A stretch of 64,000 bases of DNA. It comes from Moanibacter sp964542645. GTDB taxonomy: Bacteria; Verrucomicrobiota; Verrucomicrobiia; Opitutales; UBA2987. The stretch is from contig CAZIUG010000008.1 in the NCBI GenBank assembly GCA_964542645.1, forward strand, positions 186,001 through 250,000. Direction: 5' to 3'. This document shows positions 45,339 to 54,459 of the stretch, in pieces (the first letter of the stretch is position 1; the number at the start of each line of letters is the position of its first letter). The position numbers and the translations under genes were made by a program. Under the pieces are notes generated by a model. That model was not told the origin of the DNA and searched no databases. It saw nothing but the letters and a program-made list of their open reading frames with translations.

Positions 45339-46178
45339 ATGATAGATATGTCTCACTTCCAAATCTGCCTTAACACAAGTACTATCCGAAGTGAGGGTTC
45401 CACTATCCTCGATGCAATCGACACAGCAGCCTCGGCGGGTTACGACGGAATAGAGCCCTGGGTAGATGAGATCGATAGATTCGTAGCTGACGGAGGGACA
45501 CTTACGCAGATACGGGAGCACGCCATCAATCGCAATATCCAGATTGTAAACCTGATCGCTTTCCCAGAGTGGGCCGTGCCAGAAGACGATCGTCGCACCA
45601 AGGGATTCCAAGAAGCAGAACGTTGCCTCAGCATCGCCCAATCCCTTGAATGCCCATTTATTGCCGCTCCCCCTTCGGGCATACATGAGCGTAAGATCGA
45701 TCTTAAACCAATCTCTGATCACTTCGCCAAGCTGTTTGATCTGGCATTGCAATACAATGTTGTTCCACTCCTCGAATTTTGGGGTATTGCTAAAACTCTA
45801 GGCACCGCCGGCGAGGCACTCTTCGTAGCTGCAGAATGTGGTCGGCCCGGAGTGCAGCTTCTGGCCGACATCTTTCACATGTACAAAGGCAGTGGTCACC
45901 ACTTCGGTTTTGAACACTTCGGGCCCGATCGACTCGGGCTTATCCACGTCAACGACTATCCAGCGACTCCTAATCGCAATACTATAACTGACGCTGAACG
46001 GATATATCCCGGAGACGGCAGGGCTCCTTGGGTTCAGATTGTAGCAAATCTTAGGAGGCTTCGCTACCGCGGCATGCTCTCCCTCGAACTCTTCAATCAA
46101 GCCTACTGGAACCAAGGCCCCCAAAAAACTGCAAGGGAGGGAATCGAGAAACTCAAAAAATGCCTAAATTCATCGTAA
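45339..46178 (+). CDS. Sugar phosphate isomerase/epimerase-like TIM-barrel protein
   Basis: A 279-residue AP-endonuclease-2/xylose-isomerase-like barrel. Indicative stretches are GYDGIEPWVDEIDRF, NLIAFPEWA, VPLLEFWGIAK (metal-binding Glu), QLLADIFHMYKG (Asp, His), LGLIHVNDYPATP (His, Asp) and YRGMLSLELFNQ (final Glu). Such proteins isomerise or epimerise sugars, inosose or hydroxypyruvate; the sequence does not decide which. A second ATG (45348) is possible. It pairs divergently with an SDR, a common arrangement in carbohydrate catabolism. Confidence 0.85.
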   Translation: MIDMSHFQICLNTSTIRSEGSTILDAIDTAASAGYDGIEPWVDEIDRFVADGGTLTQIREHAINRNIQIVNLIAFPEWAVPEDDRRTKGFQEAERCLSIAQSLECPFIAAPPSGIHERKIDLKPISDHFAKLFDLALQYNVVPLLEFWGIAKTLGTAGEALFVAAECGRPGVQLLADIFHMYKGSGHHFGFEHFGPDRLGLIHVNDYPATPNRNTITDAERIYPGDGRAPWVQIVANLRRLRYRGMLSLELFNQAYWNQGPQKTAREGIEKLKKCLNSS

Positions 46179-46564
46179 TCTTCATGGACCGCATTTCATT
46201 CTCATAATAATTGCAGTGGTTCTGTAATAGTGAGGGACTGGCGGGGGTATTCGAAAATGCCAGATTGCTCGATTCTTCGATCGCCAAATTTACGGCGACA
46301 GTCGGAGAATGCTCCCCCACTTTCATAATGGAATTTAAACAATTATTCCTTTCCGATGATAGATAAAAATGTGCCCTAAAAGAAGCAAAAGCATCGGTCC
46401 GATGTCTCCTCAGTGAAGAAACCCAGCAGCGTCTGCGTTTGTTTCTAGAGAACCGGATGCATTGCGCACAACAAAGGTCAAAGACCTGAGAGCCAAACTT
46501 CTATCCGTTACAATCTCTTAAAGTATTTCGAATCTATTAACTCCAAATCGATTAGAAAAGAAAA
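46179..46564. other. Intergenic region with possible degraded element
   Basis: About 386 bp between the sugar isomerase-like gene and the shc stop. It holds imperfect inverted G/C runs around 46237-46257 and 46303-46317, and a short open stretch near 46380-46490 without similarity I can name. No intact gene, terminator or RNA was recognised. Confidence 0.4.
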
Positions 46565-48472
46565 CTAATCCAGATCCAATCGTTCAGGATTTTCCTTCTT
46601 GAAGTTTCGATACTTAGCCAACGCCCACAAAGGTGAGTATTTATCGTAGCCGTGATACTTGAGGTAAAAAACTCGCGGAAATCCGGGCGAGGTATATTCG
46701 GAGTCGTACCATAGATCATCAGGGCCTTGATGTTTGAGGAGAAAATCAACACCTCGCTTTACGGCGCCAGAACCACCTTCTCCAGACGCGATGAGACCGT
46801 GAACAGCCCAGGCTGTTTGAAAAGAGGTGCTTCGCAGAGCCTGGCCGCGACGGGCGGGATACATATAGGAATCGTTGCTCTCACCCCAACCCCCATCTTT
46901 TCTTTGTTTTTCCTTGAGCCATCCAACCGCCTTACGAACAGAAGGGTGATCCGGATTAACTCCCGCTGTCTCCAAAGCTATGAGAACAGACCATGTACCA
47001 TAGATATAATTAGTACCCCATCGGCCAAACCATGCCCCATCTTCCTCCTGTTCCTTCATCAGATAATCTAGACACCGTTTTGTAACCCCTCGCATTTCCC
47101 CGTTCGGGTTTTGGCAACTCGACAGCATCATCAGACAACGGGCACTGACATCGCTAGATGGCGGATCCAACAAGGCTCCATGGTCGGCAAAGGGAATCTC
47201 ATTAAGGTAGGCCTGATTATTATCGACATCAAAAGCCGCAAATCCCCCATTTCTTGATTGCATTCCAGTAATCCATTCCACAGCTCTCTGGACCTGGTTA
47301 TGATACTCTTCAGGATCAATAAGTCCCATAGCAATCGCAACTACAGCAGTATCGTCTAAATCAGGATAGGGCGAGTTCTCAAATTGGAAAGCCCATCCTC
47401 CACCACGCAGAGTCGGTCGGCACTCTCGCCAATCGCCAAATTCTTCCAATAATTGTCTATTGGCCAACCAATCCATTGCCTTCCTTACTGCCAAAACATT
47501 GTCTTCTGATCCGCTTTCCAGCAAAGCAAGCGATGCCAGACCCGTGTCCCAGACAGGTGAAACACACGGTTGGCAGTAAGCTTTTTTTTCTTCAACTACA
47601 AGAAGTTGGAGTAAAGCCTTCCGAGCACTGGCACAATAAGGATGCTGACGCGAATAACCAAGATGATCGAGAGCCTCGTAAGCATTCACCATGGCAGGAA
47701 AGATCGCACCCAACCCTCCATCTCCATTAAGCCGCTTGATAATCCATTCCTCGGCCCTCTTCATTGCAATTCGCCGGACGGCACTAGGAATCATGGGTTC
47801 TAAAATGTGAGCAATCGTATCGAGTAAGATAAAGACCCGGTTAAGGAAGGACCGAACAGGGAAGTAGTTATCCTCATTTTCCGGCAACCTCACAAAAAGC
47901 TCGCGAATGTTGACCTGTCGCGGATTATTTGCACGTGCCTTGAGGGAACAAAGTACTGCTAACGGCACCATTACCGTTCGGGACCAGTAGGAAACCTTAG
48001 AAAGATGGAATGGAAACCAGCGCGGGAGAAGCATAATCTCCACCGGAACTAAAGGAACTCCACGCCATGGAAGCTGACCGTACAACGCCAGCGTGATCCG
48101 CGTGAAGACATTGCAACGCGCTGCACCTCCTCTGGAAAGAACCACCTTTTTTGCCCTTTTCATGTGGGGCGCATCAATCCCATCTCCAATAAGCTTCAAT
48201 GCAAAATATGCCTTTACCGTGCAGCTAAGGTCAGCCTCACCCCCTCGATAAAGTGGCCAACCTCCATCCTCGAGCTGATTCTCACGCAGATAAACACCGA
48301 TTTTCTTTTCCAATTCGACATCCACTTCGTCCATGAAATGCATCATGAGGATGTACTCCGATGGGATCGTACAGTCAGCTTCGAGCTCGAAACACCAATA
48401 TCCATCGCGATGTTGCAATTTGAGTAGGGCTTTGTTGCCCTTCTCTATAGCTTGCACCAAGGCATTTCCCAT
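46565..48472 (-). CDS. shc: Squalene-hopene cyclase
   Basis: A 635-residue prenyltransferase-fold cyclase that turns squalene into hopene at the inner membrane. The protonating DxDD motif is present as YPDLDDTAVV (Asp at about 371-374). QW repeats recur, for example DGGWGESNDSYM, NGGFAAFDVDNNQAY and DGAWFGRWGTNYIYG. The ATG at 48478 is only one base from the GGAGG at 48480-48484, while the ATG at 48472 has a 7-base spacing, so the latter start is preferred. It lies directly downstream of the squalene synthase gene on the same strand, forming the hopene-forming pair. Confidence 0.96.
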   Translation of the reverse strand: MGNALVQAIEKGNKALLKLQHRDGYWCFELEADCTIPSEYILMMHFMDEVDVELEKKIGVYLRENQLEDGGWPLYRGGEADLSCTVKAYFALKLIGDGIDAPHMKRAKKVVLSRGGAARCNVFTRITLALYGQLPWRGVPLVPVEIMLLPRWFPFHLSKVSYWSRTVMVPLAVLCSLKARANNPRQVNIRELFVRLPENEDNYFPVRSFLNRVFILLDTIAHILEPMIPSAVRRIAMKRAEEWIIKRLNGDGGLGAIFPAMVNAYEALDHLGYSRQHPYCASARKALLQLLVVEEKKAYCQPCVSPVWDTGLASLALLESGSEDNVLAVRKAMDWLANRQLLEEFGDWRECRPTLRGGGWAFQFENSPYPDLDDTAVVAIAMGLIDPEEYHNQVQRAVEWITGMQSRNGGFAAFDVDNNQAYLNEIPFADHGALLDPPSSDVSARCLMMLSSCQNPNGEMRGVTKRCLDYLMKEQEEDGAWFGRWGTNYIYGTWSVLIALETAGVNPDHPSVRKAVGWLKEKQRKDGGWGESNDSYMYPARRGQALRSTSFQTAWAVHGLIASGEGGSGAVKRGVDFLLKHQGPDDLWYDSEYTSPGFPRVFYLKYHGYDKYSPLWALAKYRNFKKENPERLDLD

Positions 48473-48479
48473 GTTCATT

Positions 48480-48484
48480 CCTCC
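48480..48484 (-). promoter_or_regulatory. Ribosome binding site deciding the shc start
   Basis: GGAGG on the minus strand. It is 1 base from the ATG at 48478 and 7 bases from the ATG at 48472, favouring the second. Confidence 0.7.
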
Positions 48485-48539
48485 ATTTGGGACACCAATG
48501 TTTTGGCTTCCTCAAGTGAACCGTCGGCTATGTTAGGCA

Positions 48540-49649
48540 TCATACTCGTGATCGAACCGGATGTAATGACTTCGCTCGCGGTAGACGGAATCCCACGAAC
48601 AAGAAGAGTAGTTTCAATAGGGTGTTGAATCGAGCGGAAATGTGGGTCGCTAGAATTGTCGCCCTTACAAGATTCCGCGAAATCTTAATCTCATCCCCAC
48701 TCCTGAAACTTCGATTTCCATTAATATTTCTAAGGGTGAGAACCGCCATGCCAAGATTCCAAAGACAGAATTTCCGCACTCTCACTTCTTTTCTAGGTAT
48801 TAGAAGAACGTAACTCAAAGCGTTCAGGATGTGGGAGTGGGTTATTCCAATCAACTGCCCCAAGATCTTGCCGAACTGGACCTCCTCACGGATAGCATCC
48901 AAATTATTCAGTTCAAGCCCTGCATTTTCAAAATAATCTCTGGGCAACCAACACTCCTCCCGACTGTTATCTTTCCACATGTCTTTCAAAATGTTGGTCA
49001 TCTGAAGTCCCTGACCAAAAGAAATTGCCATTTGCATGAGGCCCGCTCGATTTTTCGCGATCGCCGGAGAGTAAATACAAAAAAGCTGAGTCAATAACTC
49101 ACCCACCACCCCAGCAACCACATAACAATACCGGTCGAGTTCGTCCAGATCCCTCAAACCGAAAGGATCCTCCACATTTTGAAATTCCGCCATCCCTTCG
49201 GCCATCACTTCGACACATCGCTCGAGAACTCTTCTCTCTTCCTCTCTCAGATTGTTTGTAATATGAACAATTCGGGGCATCAAAGCAATCAGCTCATGCT
49301 CTGCAGGAATCGTATTTCGAGAAAGACGGGCGCCAAGCTTCCGTGCGAACGGTCCCGGTTTCTCTTCTCCTTTTACAACCGCTACGAACCAGAGGCAAAA
49401 TTCTCGCTTTTCCTCCCCGTTCAAGGCCGGTTCATCTTCAATCGTGTCTACCATTCGACACAAAAGATACGCGTTCGAAACTACAAAACAGAGTTCATTC
49501 GGAAGCTGCGGGATCGTGAGAGCAAAAGTCCTGGAAACCCCCTGTAGGAGATAAGACTGCAACTCACTGTCTGACCAATCGGTGAACTTTAATAGCTTCA
49601 ACTCCCCTGTATCCTGAAGATTGGCCGAACTAAATGCTGAGTTTGTCAT
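48540..49649 (-). CDS. Squalene synthase (trans-isoprenyl diphosphate synthase family)
   Basis: A 369-residue head-to-head prenyl synthase. The segment YLLQGVSRTFALTIPQLP and the first Asp-rich motif in RMVDTIEDEPA (68-72) resemble true squalene synthases rather than HpnC/HpnD. YCYVVAGVVGELLTQLF and the second motif QMTNILKDMWKD followed by CWLPRDYF complete the active site. It would join two farnesyl diphosphates to squalene in one enzyme. No HpnC, D or E homologue is in the window. The ATG at 49649 is used; shc follows 67 bp downstream. Phytoene synthase is a less likely alternative. Confidence 0.85.
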   Translation of the reverse strand: MTNSAFSSANLQDTGELKLLKFTDWSDSELQSYLLQGVSRTFALTIPQLPNELCFVVSNAYLLCRMVDTIEDEPALNGEEKREFCLWFVAVVKGEEKPGPFARKLGARLSRNTIPAEHELIALMPRIVHITNNLREEERRVLERCVEVMAEGMAEFQNVEDPFGLRDLDELDRYCYVVAGVVGELLTQLFCIYSPAIAKNRAGLMQMAISFGQGLQMTNILKDMWKDNSREECWLPRDYFENAGLELNNLDAIREEVQFGKILGQLIGITHSHILNALSYVLLIPRKEVRVRKFCLWNLGMAVLTLRNINGNRSFRSGDEIKISRNLVRATILATHISARFNTLLKLLFLFVGFRLPRAKSLHPVRSRV

Positions 49650-50114
49650 TCTCGATCCTAAATAATTACAGTCTGGAGAAAGCAGATCGTTGAAACCTAT
49701 CTAGTCCAATCCATTAAAGATCTCTCTAATCTGAAGTCTGCCAGAGGAAGCAGTTTAAACATAGGAAAAGCTGATTCTAAAATTGCGAATGGGATCTTCC
49801 GGGAGGAAAATAAAGACGGGTTCCAACTGTCAAGTCATATTAACCGTCAGGTCAGAACTACAATCCTTCTCTGTCCATCTCGCTCACAGTATGTCCTAAC
49901 CCGAAGGCAACTAGATCGAGTCCTAGCAACGTTAATTTCAATACGCGATATCGGTTCGTCCCAGGAACACCACCTGAATTTAGTCGTTGACCCCTAGTAA
50001 GGGAAAAACAAGCTCTCATCTGGACAGATTCGAATCTAATCGGCTTTCGTATGGTACTCGAAAGAACCCATTCACATAAAAACCAGTACCGACTAGGGAA
50101 TATAAGATCCAAAA
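49650..50114. other. Divergent intergenic region of the hopanoid locus
   Basis: About 465 bp between the squalene synthase gene (minus) and ispH (plus). It should contain both promoters. A TATAAG lies about 15 bases before the ispH start, but no well-spaced -35 accompanies it. No RNA gene or protein-like frame was seen. Confidence 0.5.
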
Positions 50115-51089
50115 ATGGAAGTACTGTTAGCACAACCTAGAGGATTCTGCGCCGGCGTCGTTCGCGCAATTGAGATTGTTGAGACCGCTCTCGAAATTTA
50201 CGGCCCCCCTGTCTATGTTCTCCATGAGATCGTTCATAACCAGCGGGTAGTCGAAGACCTCCGTTCACGCGGAGCGATATTCACTGATGATCTCGATGAA
50301 ATTCCCAACGGAGCAAATTTAATCTTCAGCGCCCACGGGGTAGCCACTGCTAAGGTCAACGAAACGCGGGGTAGGAATCTCAACGTTATTGATGCCACTT
50401 GTCCCTTGGTGACTAAAGTTCACCTTCAAGTGGCCCGCCACGCGCGCGAACCACGTGAAGTCGTACTTATTGGACACCACCACCACGTAGAGGTGAACGG
50501 CACGCTCGGACACTACGATAAAAGTTTTGGAGGTGACATCTATCTCATTGAAACGGTAGATGATGTCGCTGCCCTTGAAGTGAAAAATCCAGACAAGGTG
50601 GCCTACGTTACTCAGACCACCCTATCTGTTGATGATACTAAAGAGATAATTAATGCCCTCCAGGAGCGATTCCCTAGTATAGTGGGCCCCCGAAAGGACG
50701 ACATTTGTTACGCTACCCAAAACCGCCAACAATCAGTTAAACAACTCTCCGATTCGGTCGATATACTGATCGTCGTAGGAGCGCGAAACAGTTCGAACTC
50801 CAATCGATTACGGGAAGTCGGAGAAAATCGTGGTCTGAAGTCATACCTTGTCCAAGACGCGGAAGACCTCGAAGAATCCTGGTTCGTCAGTTCTCGCAGT
50901 GTCGGCGTAACCGCCGGAGCTTCAGCACCCGAAATTCTAGTCCATGAAGTGCTCGAGAAGCTTCGATCATTTGGGATTTCAAAAGTTAGGGAAATGGAGG
51001 CGGAGCCTGAAGGTGTAACTTTCCCTCTACCTTCTTCCTTGAAACATAAGGAGGTTCAACACAAGAAGGAGAGATTGGAAAGGGTCTAA
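50115..51089 (+). CDS. ispH: 4-hydroxy-3-methylbut-2-enyl diphosphate reductase
   Basis: A 324-residue IspH, the last MEP-pathway enzyme, giving IPP and DMAPP. The three cluster cysteines are in QPRGFCAGVVRAI (Cys12), VIDATCPLVTKVH and DDICYATQNRQ. The His/Glu region IGHHHHVEVNGTLGH and the C-terminal GVTAGASAPEILVHEV are also present. It precedes hpnH by only 2 bp, so isoprenoid precursor supply is tied to hopanoid modification. Confidence 0.96.
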   Translation: MEVLLAQPRGFCAGVVRAIEIVETALEIYGPPVYVLHEIVHNQRVVEDLRSRGAIFTDDLDEIPNGANLIFSAHGVATAKVNETRGRNLNVIDATCPLVTKVHLQVARHAREPREVVLIGHHHHVEVNGTLGHYDKSFGGDIYLIETVDDVAALEVKNPDKVAYVTQTTLSVDDTKEIINALQERFPSIVGPRKDDICYATQNRQQSVKQLSDSVDILIVVGARNSSNSNRLREVGENRGLKSYLVQDAEDLEESWFVSSRSVGVTAGASAPEILVHEVLEKLRSFGISKVREMEAEPEGVTFPLPSSLKHKEVQHKKERLERV

Positions 51090-51091
51090 CG

Positions 51092-52225
51092 ATGAGCGTT
51101 CCATTCAGGCAACAGATTGCAGTTGCTAAATACCTCCTCGGTAAGCGAATCAGAGGGGAGAAGAAATATCCCCTTGTCCTTATGCTTGAACCTCTCTTCC
51201 GGTGTAATCTTGCCTGTTCTGGCTGCGGTAAAATCGACTATCCCGATGAAATCCTGAATAAAAGGCTGGGAGTTGGTGAATGTGTCCACGCGGCTGAAGA
51301 GTGTGGGGCACCCATTGTTTCCATTGCAGGCGGAGAACCGCTTGTCCATAAGGAAATGCCACAAATTGTTTCAGAGATTATTGCACAGAAGCGGTTCGTC
51401 TATCTTTGCACGAATGCCATTCTTCTAAAAAAGCGTATCGAGGACTATACCCCTTCGCCTTACCTCACGTTTTCTATACATCTCGACGGAAATCGTGAAA
51501 GACACGATACTTCTGTGTGCCGAGAAGGTGTCTTTGAACAGGCTGTTGAAGCAATTGAAATCGCGGTGGAACGTGGATTTCGAGTCAATATCAATTGTAC
51601 CCTCTTTCAGGGAGAAAGCGGCAAAGAAGTTGCTGAATTTTTGGATTTTGCCATGACGCTCGGCGTTGAGGGTGTTACTGTCTCGCCGGGGTTTAGTTAC
51701 GAACATGCCCCTCGCCAAGATGTCTTTATTCAAAGAAACGCTGGGAAACAACTTTTCCGAGACATCTTCAAGAGCCGCAACCGCAGCAAATGGCGTCTCA
51801 GCCACTCCGCCCTTTTTCTCGACTTTCTCGCCGGCAATCAAACCTACCATTGCACTCCCTGGGGCAATCCAACTAGAAATGTTTTCGGTTGGCAGAGGCC
51901 TTGCTATCTCCTAGTCGACGAAGGATACGCTTCCAGTTTTCGGTCTCTCATGGAAGAAACCGATTGGGATCGTTACGGAACGGGAAACAATCCTAAGTGT
52001 GCCAATTGTATGGCTCATTGCGGATACGAAGCAACCGCTGTAGAAGACACCTTTAGCCATCCGTTAAAGGCACTAAAAACCTTTTTGAAAGGGCCCGCGA
52101 CCACCGGTCCTTTCGCCCCCGAGGTCCCATTCCGTTACCAAGATGTTTCCACTCTAAATGGATCAGGCCATGGAGACGAAAATATCTCGTTTGACAAAAA
52201 GAAAGAGACCACCTCGGCGAACTAG
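51092..52225 (+). CDS. hpnH: Adenosyl-hopene transferase HpnH (radical SAM)
   Basis: A 377-residue radical SAM enzyme that joins 5'-deoxyadenosine to diploptene, the first step towards extended hopanoids. The cluster motif CxxxCxxC is in FRCNLACSGCGKIDYP (Cys38, 42, 45). SIAGGEPLVHKEM is the SAM-binding GGEP motif, and SIHLDGNRERHD, HCTPWGNPTRN and a C-terminal CANCMAHCGYE cysteine cluster fit the HpnH family. The start ATG follows the ispH stop by 2 bp. Confidence 0.94.
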   Translation: MSVPFRQQIAVAKYLLGKRIRGEKKYPLVLMLEPLFRCNLACSGCGKIDYPDEILNKRLGVGECVHAAEECGAPIVSIAGGEPLVHKEMPQIVSEIIAQKRFVYLCTNAILLKKRIEDYTPSPYLTFSIHLDGNRERHDTSVCREGVFEQAVEAIEIAVERGFRVNINCTLFQGESGKEVAEFLDFAMTLGVEGVTVSPGFSYEHAPRQDVFIQRNAGKQLFRDIFKSRNRSKWRLSHSALFLDFLAGNQTYHCTPWGNPTRNVFGWQRPCYLLVDEGYASSFRSLMEETDWDRYGTGNNPKCANCMAHCGYEATAVEDTFSHPLKALKTFLKGPATTGPFAPEVPFRYQDVSTLNGSGHGDENISFDKKKETTSAN

Positions 52226-52299
52226 GCCTACAATCCGGCCTGGACCCAATACTCGATAGCCTAATCGAGTCAGAACTTGTCCGCCCATTCCGACTAAAG

Positions 52300-53427
52300 A
52301 TGGAGACAATCGTTTTTGCCCTCATTCTCATATCCACTCTGCTCTGGACCGTAATTTTCCTTCTTCCATGGCAGCCCTGGCGGAGTGTACCTTTTCTAGA
52401 CGCTTCTCCGTGCAGCGAAAATATTGATTTGTCGAACATTACGGTCCTTATCCCTGCTCGTAACGAGGCAGAGCAACTCCGTCAAAACCTCTCCACCATT
52501 CGAACTCAAGGAGATGGTCTCCGATTTGTCATCGTTGATGACAGATCAGATGATGAAACTGCTAAGATCGCACAAGCCGAGGGAGGTTCTCACCCTGTAA
52601 TCATAAGAGGGAAACCTCTGCCAGAAGGTTGGATCGGAAAACTGTGGGCACTTGAACAAGGCATTGATTTCATTTCCACAGAGTTAACACTCCTGCTCGA
52701 CGCTGATATTCAGCTCGCCCCAAATTTGCTTAAATGCCTGAAAAAGAAGCTGAAGAATGAGAATCTCGATTTCGTCTCGATTATGGCCCAACCGTCAACT
52801 TCTAACTTTTGGGAAAACCTTCTAATGCCTCCCTTTGTCTATTTCTTTAAAATACTCTATCCGTTCCTGCTTTCAAATTCTAGAAGATCGAAGACAGCAG
52901 CTGCTGCCGGTGGATGCATCCTGGCAAAATCCGAAATTTTTGACTCGATTGGCGGAATCTCTCCCCTGCGATCCTCACTTATTGATGACTGCGCCCTAGC
53001 GCGACGCGTCAAGGAATTTGGATTTATCACCTGGATTGGACTCTCTCGCTCCGTTAAGAGCGTACGTCCTTACCCTTCTCTGGCATCAATTCGCGAAATG
53101 GTAGCCCGTACAGCCTTTACGCAGTTAAACTATTCAGTCCTGAATCTTGTACTCTCCTCGTTTACAATGACGGTGCTTTTCGTTTTGCCCCCGGTCTTTC
53201 TACTGTATCCGTCTCTAATAGTCCAATTACTTTCCCTTTCTGCTGTTTTTCTCCTCTCTTTAAATTTCCTTCCCACCTTGAGCTTCTATAAGCAGTCCCT
53301 ATTTTGGTCCCTTACTATGCCTCTCGCAGCAATTCTCTTTATTGAAATGACTTGGACTTCCGCTTTTCGTTACTGGCTAGGGAAACGATCACAATGGAAA
53401 GGTCGTACTTACCACCGTTCGAGCTGA
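52300..53427 (+). CDS. Hopene-associated glycosyltransferase HpnB-like
   Basis: A 375-residue family 2 glycosyltransferase. An N-terminal membrane helix (about 3-25) precedes the catalytic domain: VLIPARNEAEQL, FVIVDDRSDDET, EGWIGKLWALEQGI and the DxD in LLLDADIQLAP, with SLIDDCALARRVKEFG further on. Two or three helices close the protein. GWIGKLWAL and the location 74 bp after hpnH match HpnB of hopanoid clusters. HpnB is commonly associated with hopanoid genes but its exact reaction is not settled. Confidence 0.82.
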   Translation: METIVFALILISTLLWTVIFLLPWQPWRSVPFLDASPCSENIDLSNITVLIPARNEAEQLRQNLSTIRTQGDGLRFVIVDDRSDDETAKIAQAEGGSHPVIIRGKPLPEGWIGKLWALEQGIDFISTELTLLLDADIQLAPNLLKCLKKKLKNENLDFVSIMAQPSTSNFWENLLMPPFVYFFKILYPFLLSNSRRSKTAAAAGGCILAKSEIFDSIGGISPLRSSLIDDCALARRVKEFGFITWIGLSRSVKSVRPYPSLASIREMVARTAFTQLNYSVLNLVLSSFTMTVLFVLPPVFLLYPSLIVQLLSLSAVFLLSLNFLPTLSFYKQSLFWSLTMPLAAILFIEMTWTSAFRYWLGKRSQWKGRTYHRSS

Positions 53428-53609
53428 CATTTTTAATCGAGCTCCCCAAAGCTATCAGGGATCTTTCTCATCGATCTACTGTCAGAAAAATTACTGCCTA
53501 GAAATCCTGTACAGTTTGCAGCCTAGTAATGAAGTGAATGTTGCTCACTGTGATGCCTAACAAGTATATGCCTTAAAACTTTCAACTATAAAATTGTCTC
53601 GGGAAATCC

Positions 53610-54251
53610 ATGAATACGACAAACTCGAAGAAAAATGCCGAACTTGTCCTGGCCAGTTTCTTTCTGCTATCTTCAATAGTTGCCCTATCAGCGGAGGAGA
53701 AACCTCAGGGCGGACCCGAGACTGTCGTCCATACGCTCCAATCGAACCTAATCGATACAATGAACCAAGGGCCTGAAATTCTCTTTAAAGGACGCTACGA
53801 AAGACTGGGCCCAGTTATCCTGCAGACTCACCATATTCCCTATATTGCCCGCCTAACGATCGGTCGCTACTGGAGGGAAATTAACAATCAAGAACGCATG
53901 GAGTTTATTGAGCGATTCGGGATATACGTAGTCTCAGACTATGCATCAAAATTTAAGAAGTCTAACGGCGAATATTTTAAGAATGTTTCAGAAAAAGAAC
54001 TCAAACGTGGCCGAAGACTAATCGTTACCGACCTCTGTCTTGATGGGGGTGATACAGTCAGATTTAACTATATTCTGAGTCAATTTGAGGGCAACTGGAA
54101 GATCATAAATGTAATTGTTAAGGGCATCAGCGATCTAGCAATGAAAAGAGCAGAATTCACTAGCATAATAGAAAAAAACGGCTTCTCAGCCCTATTGATC
54201 AAACTCCATGAGAATGTGGAAAAAATCAGGCAACGCGCCGAGGGAAAATGA
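53610..54251 (+). CDS. mlaC: MlaC/HpnM-type periplasmic lipid-binding protein
   Basis: A 213-residue exported protein: an N-terminal signal peptide (cut about residue 28), then the MlaC/Ttg2D fold with IARLTIGRYWREINNQERMEF, VSDYASKF, LIVTDLCLDGGDTVRFNYIL and the closing WKIINVIVKGISDLAMKRAEFTS-type segment. MlaC ferries phospholipids between membranes; HpnM is the homologue found in hopanoid clusters. It comes 182 bp after the HpnB-like gene, and mlaA follows. Confidence 0.85.
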   Translation: MNTTNSKKNAELVLASFFLLSSIVALSAEEKPQGGPETVVHTLQSNLIDTMNQGPEILFKGRYERLGPVILQTHHIPYIARLTIGRYWREINNQERMEFIERFGIYVVSDYASKFKKSNGEYFKNVSEKELKRGRRLIVTDLCLDGGDTVRFNYILSQFEGNWKIINVIVKGISDLAMKRAEFTSIIEKNGFSALLIKLHENVEKIRQRAEGK

Positions 54252-54459
54252 ATTTTACCTTAAATTTCGTACCTACTAACAGCTCAACTTCTTAGTGTGC
54301 TGTTCCCTGAATTCCACCAGTATTCGAGATTCACACACAGGAGTGGCTGCTCCTCTGGTCAGATCTATTGGCACCACAGCATCGAGAACGCAGAGAATTT
54401 CTTCATATAAAGTAGCATCACCGTTACATCTCACTGGTCCACGACGATATTTGCACTCC

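Noticed and set aside
45327..45752. 141-codon frame antisense to the sugar isomerase-like gene
   Set aside because: It is a shadow; the plus-strand frame has all the metal-site motifs of its family.
46380..46490. Short open stretch that could be a transposase remnant
   Set aside because: The translated stretch of about 37 residues has no motif I can name.
49858..50133. 91-codon frame antisense to the ispH start
   Set aside because: It overlaps the ispH start and promoter region and lacks protein-like features.
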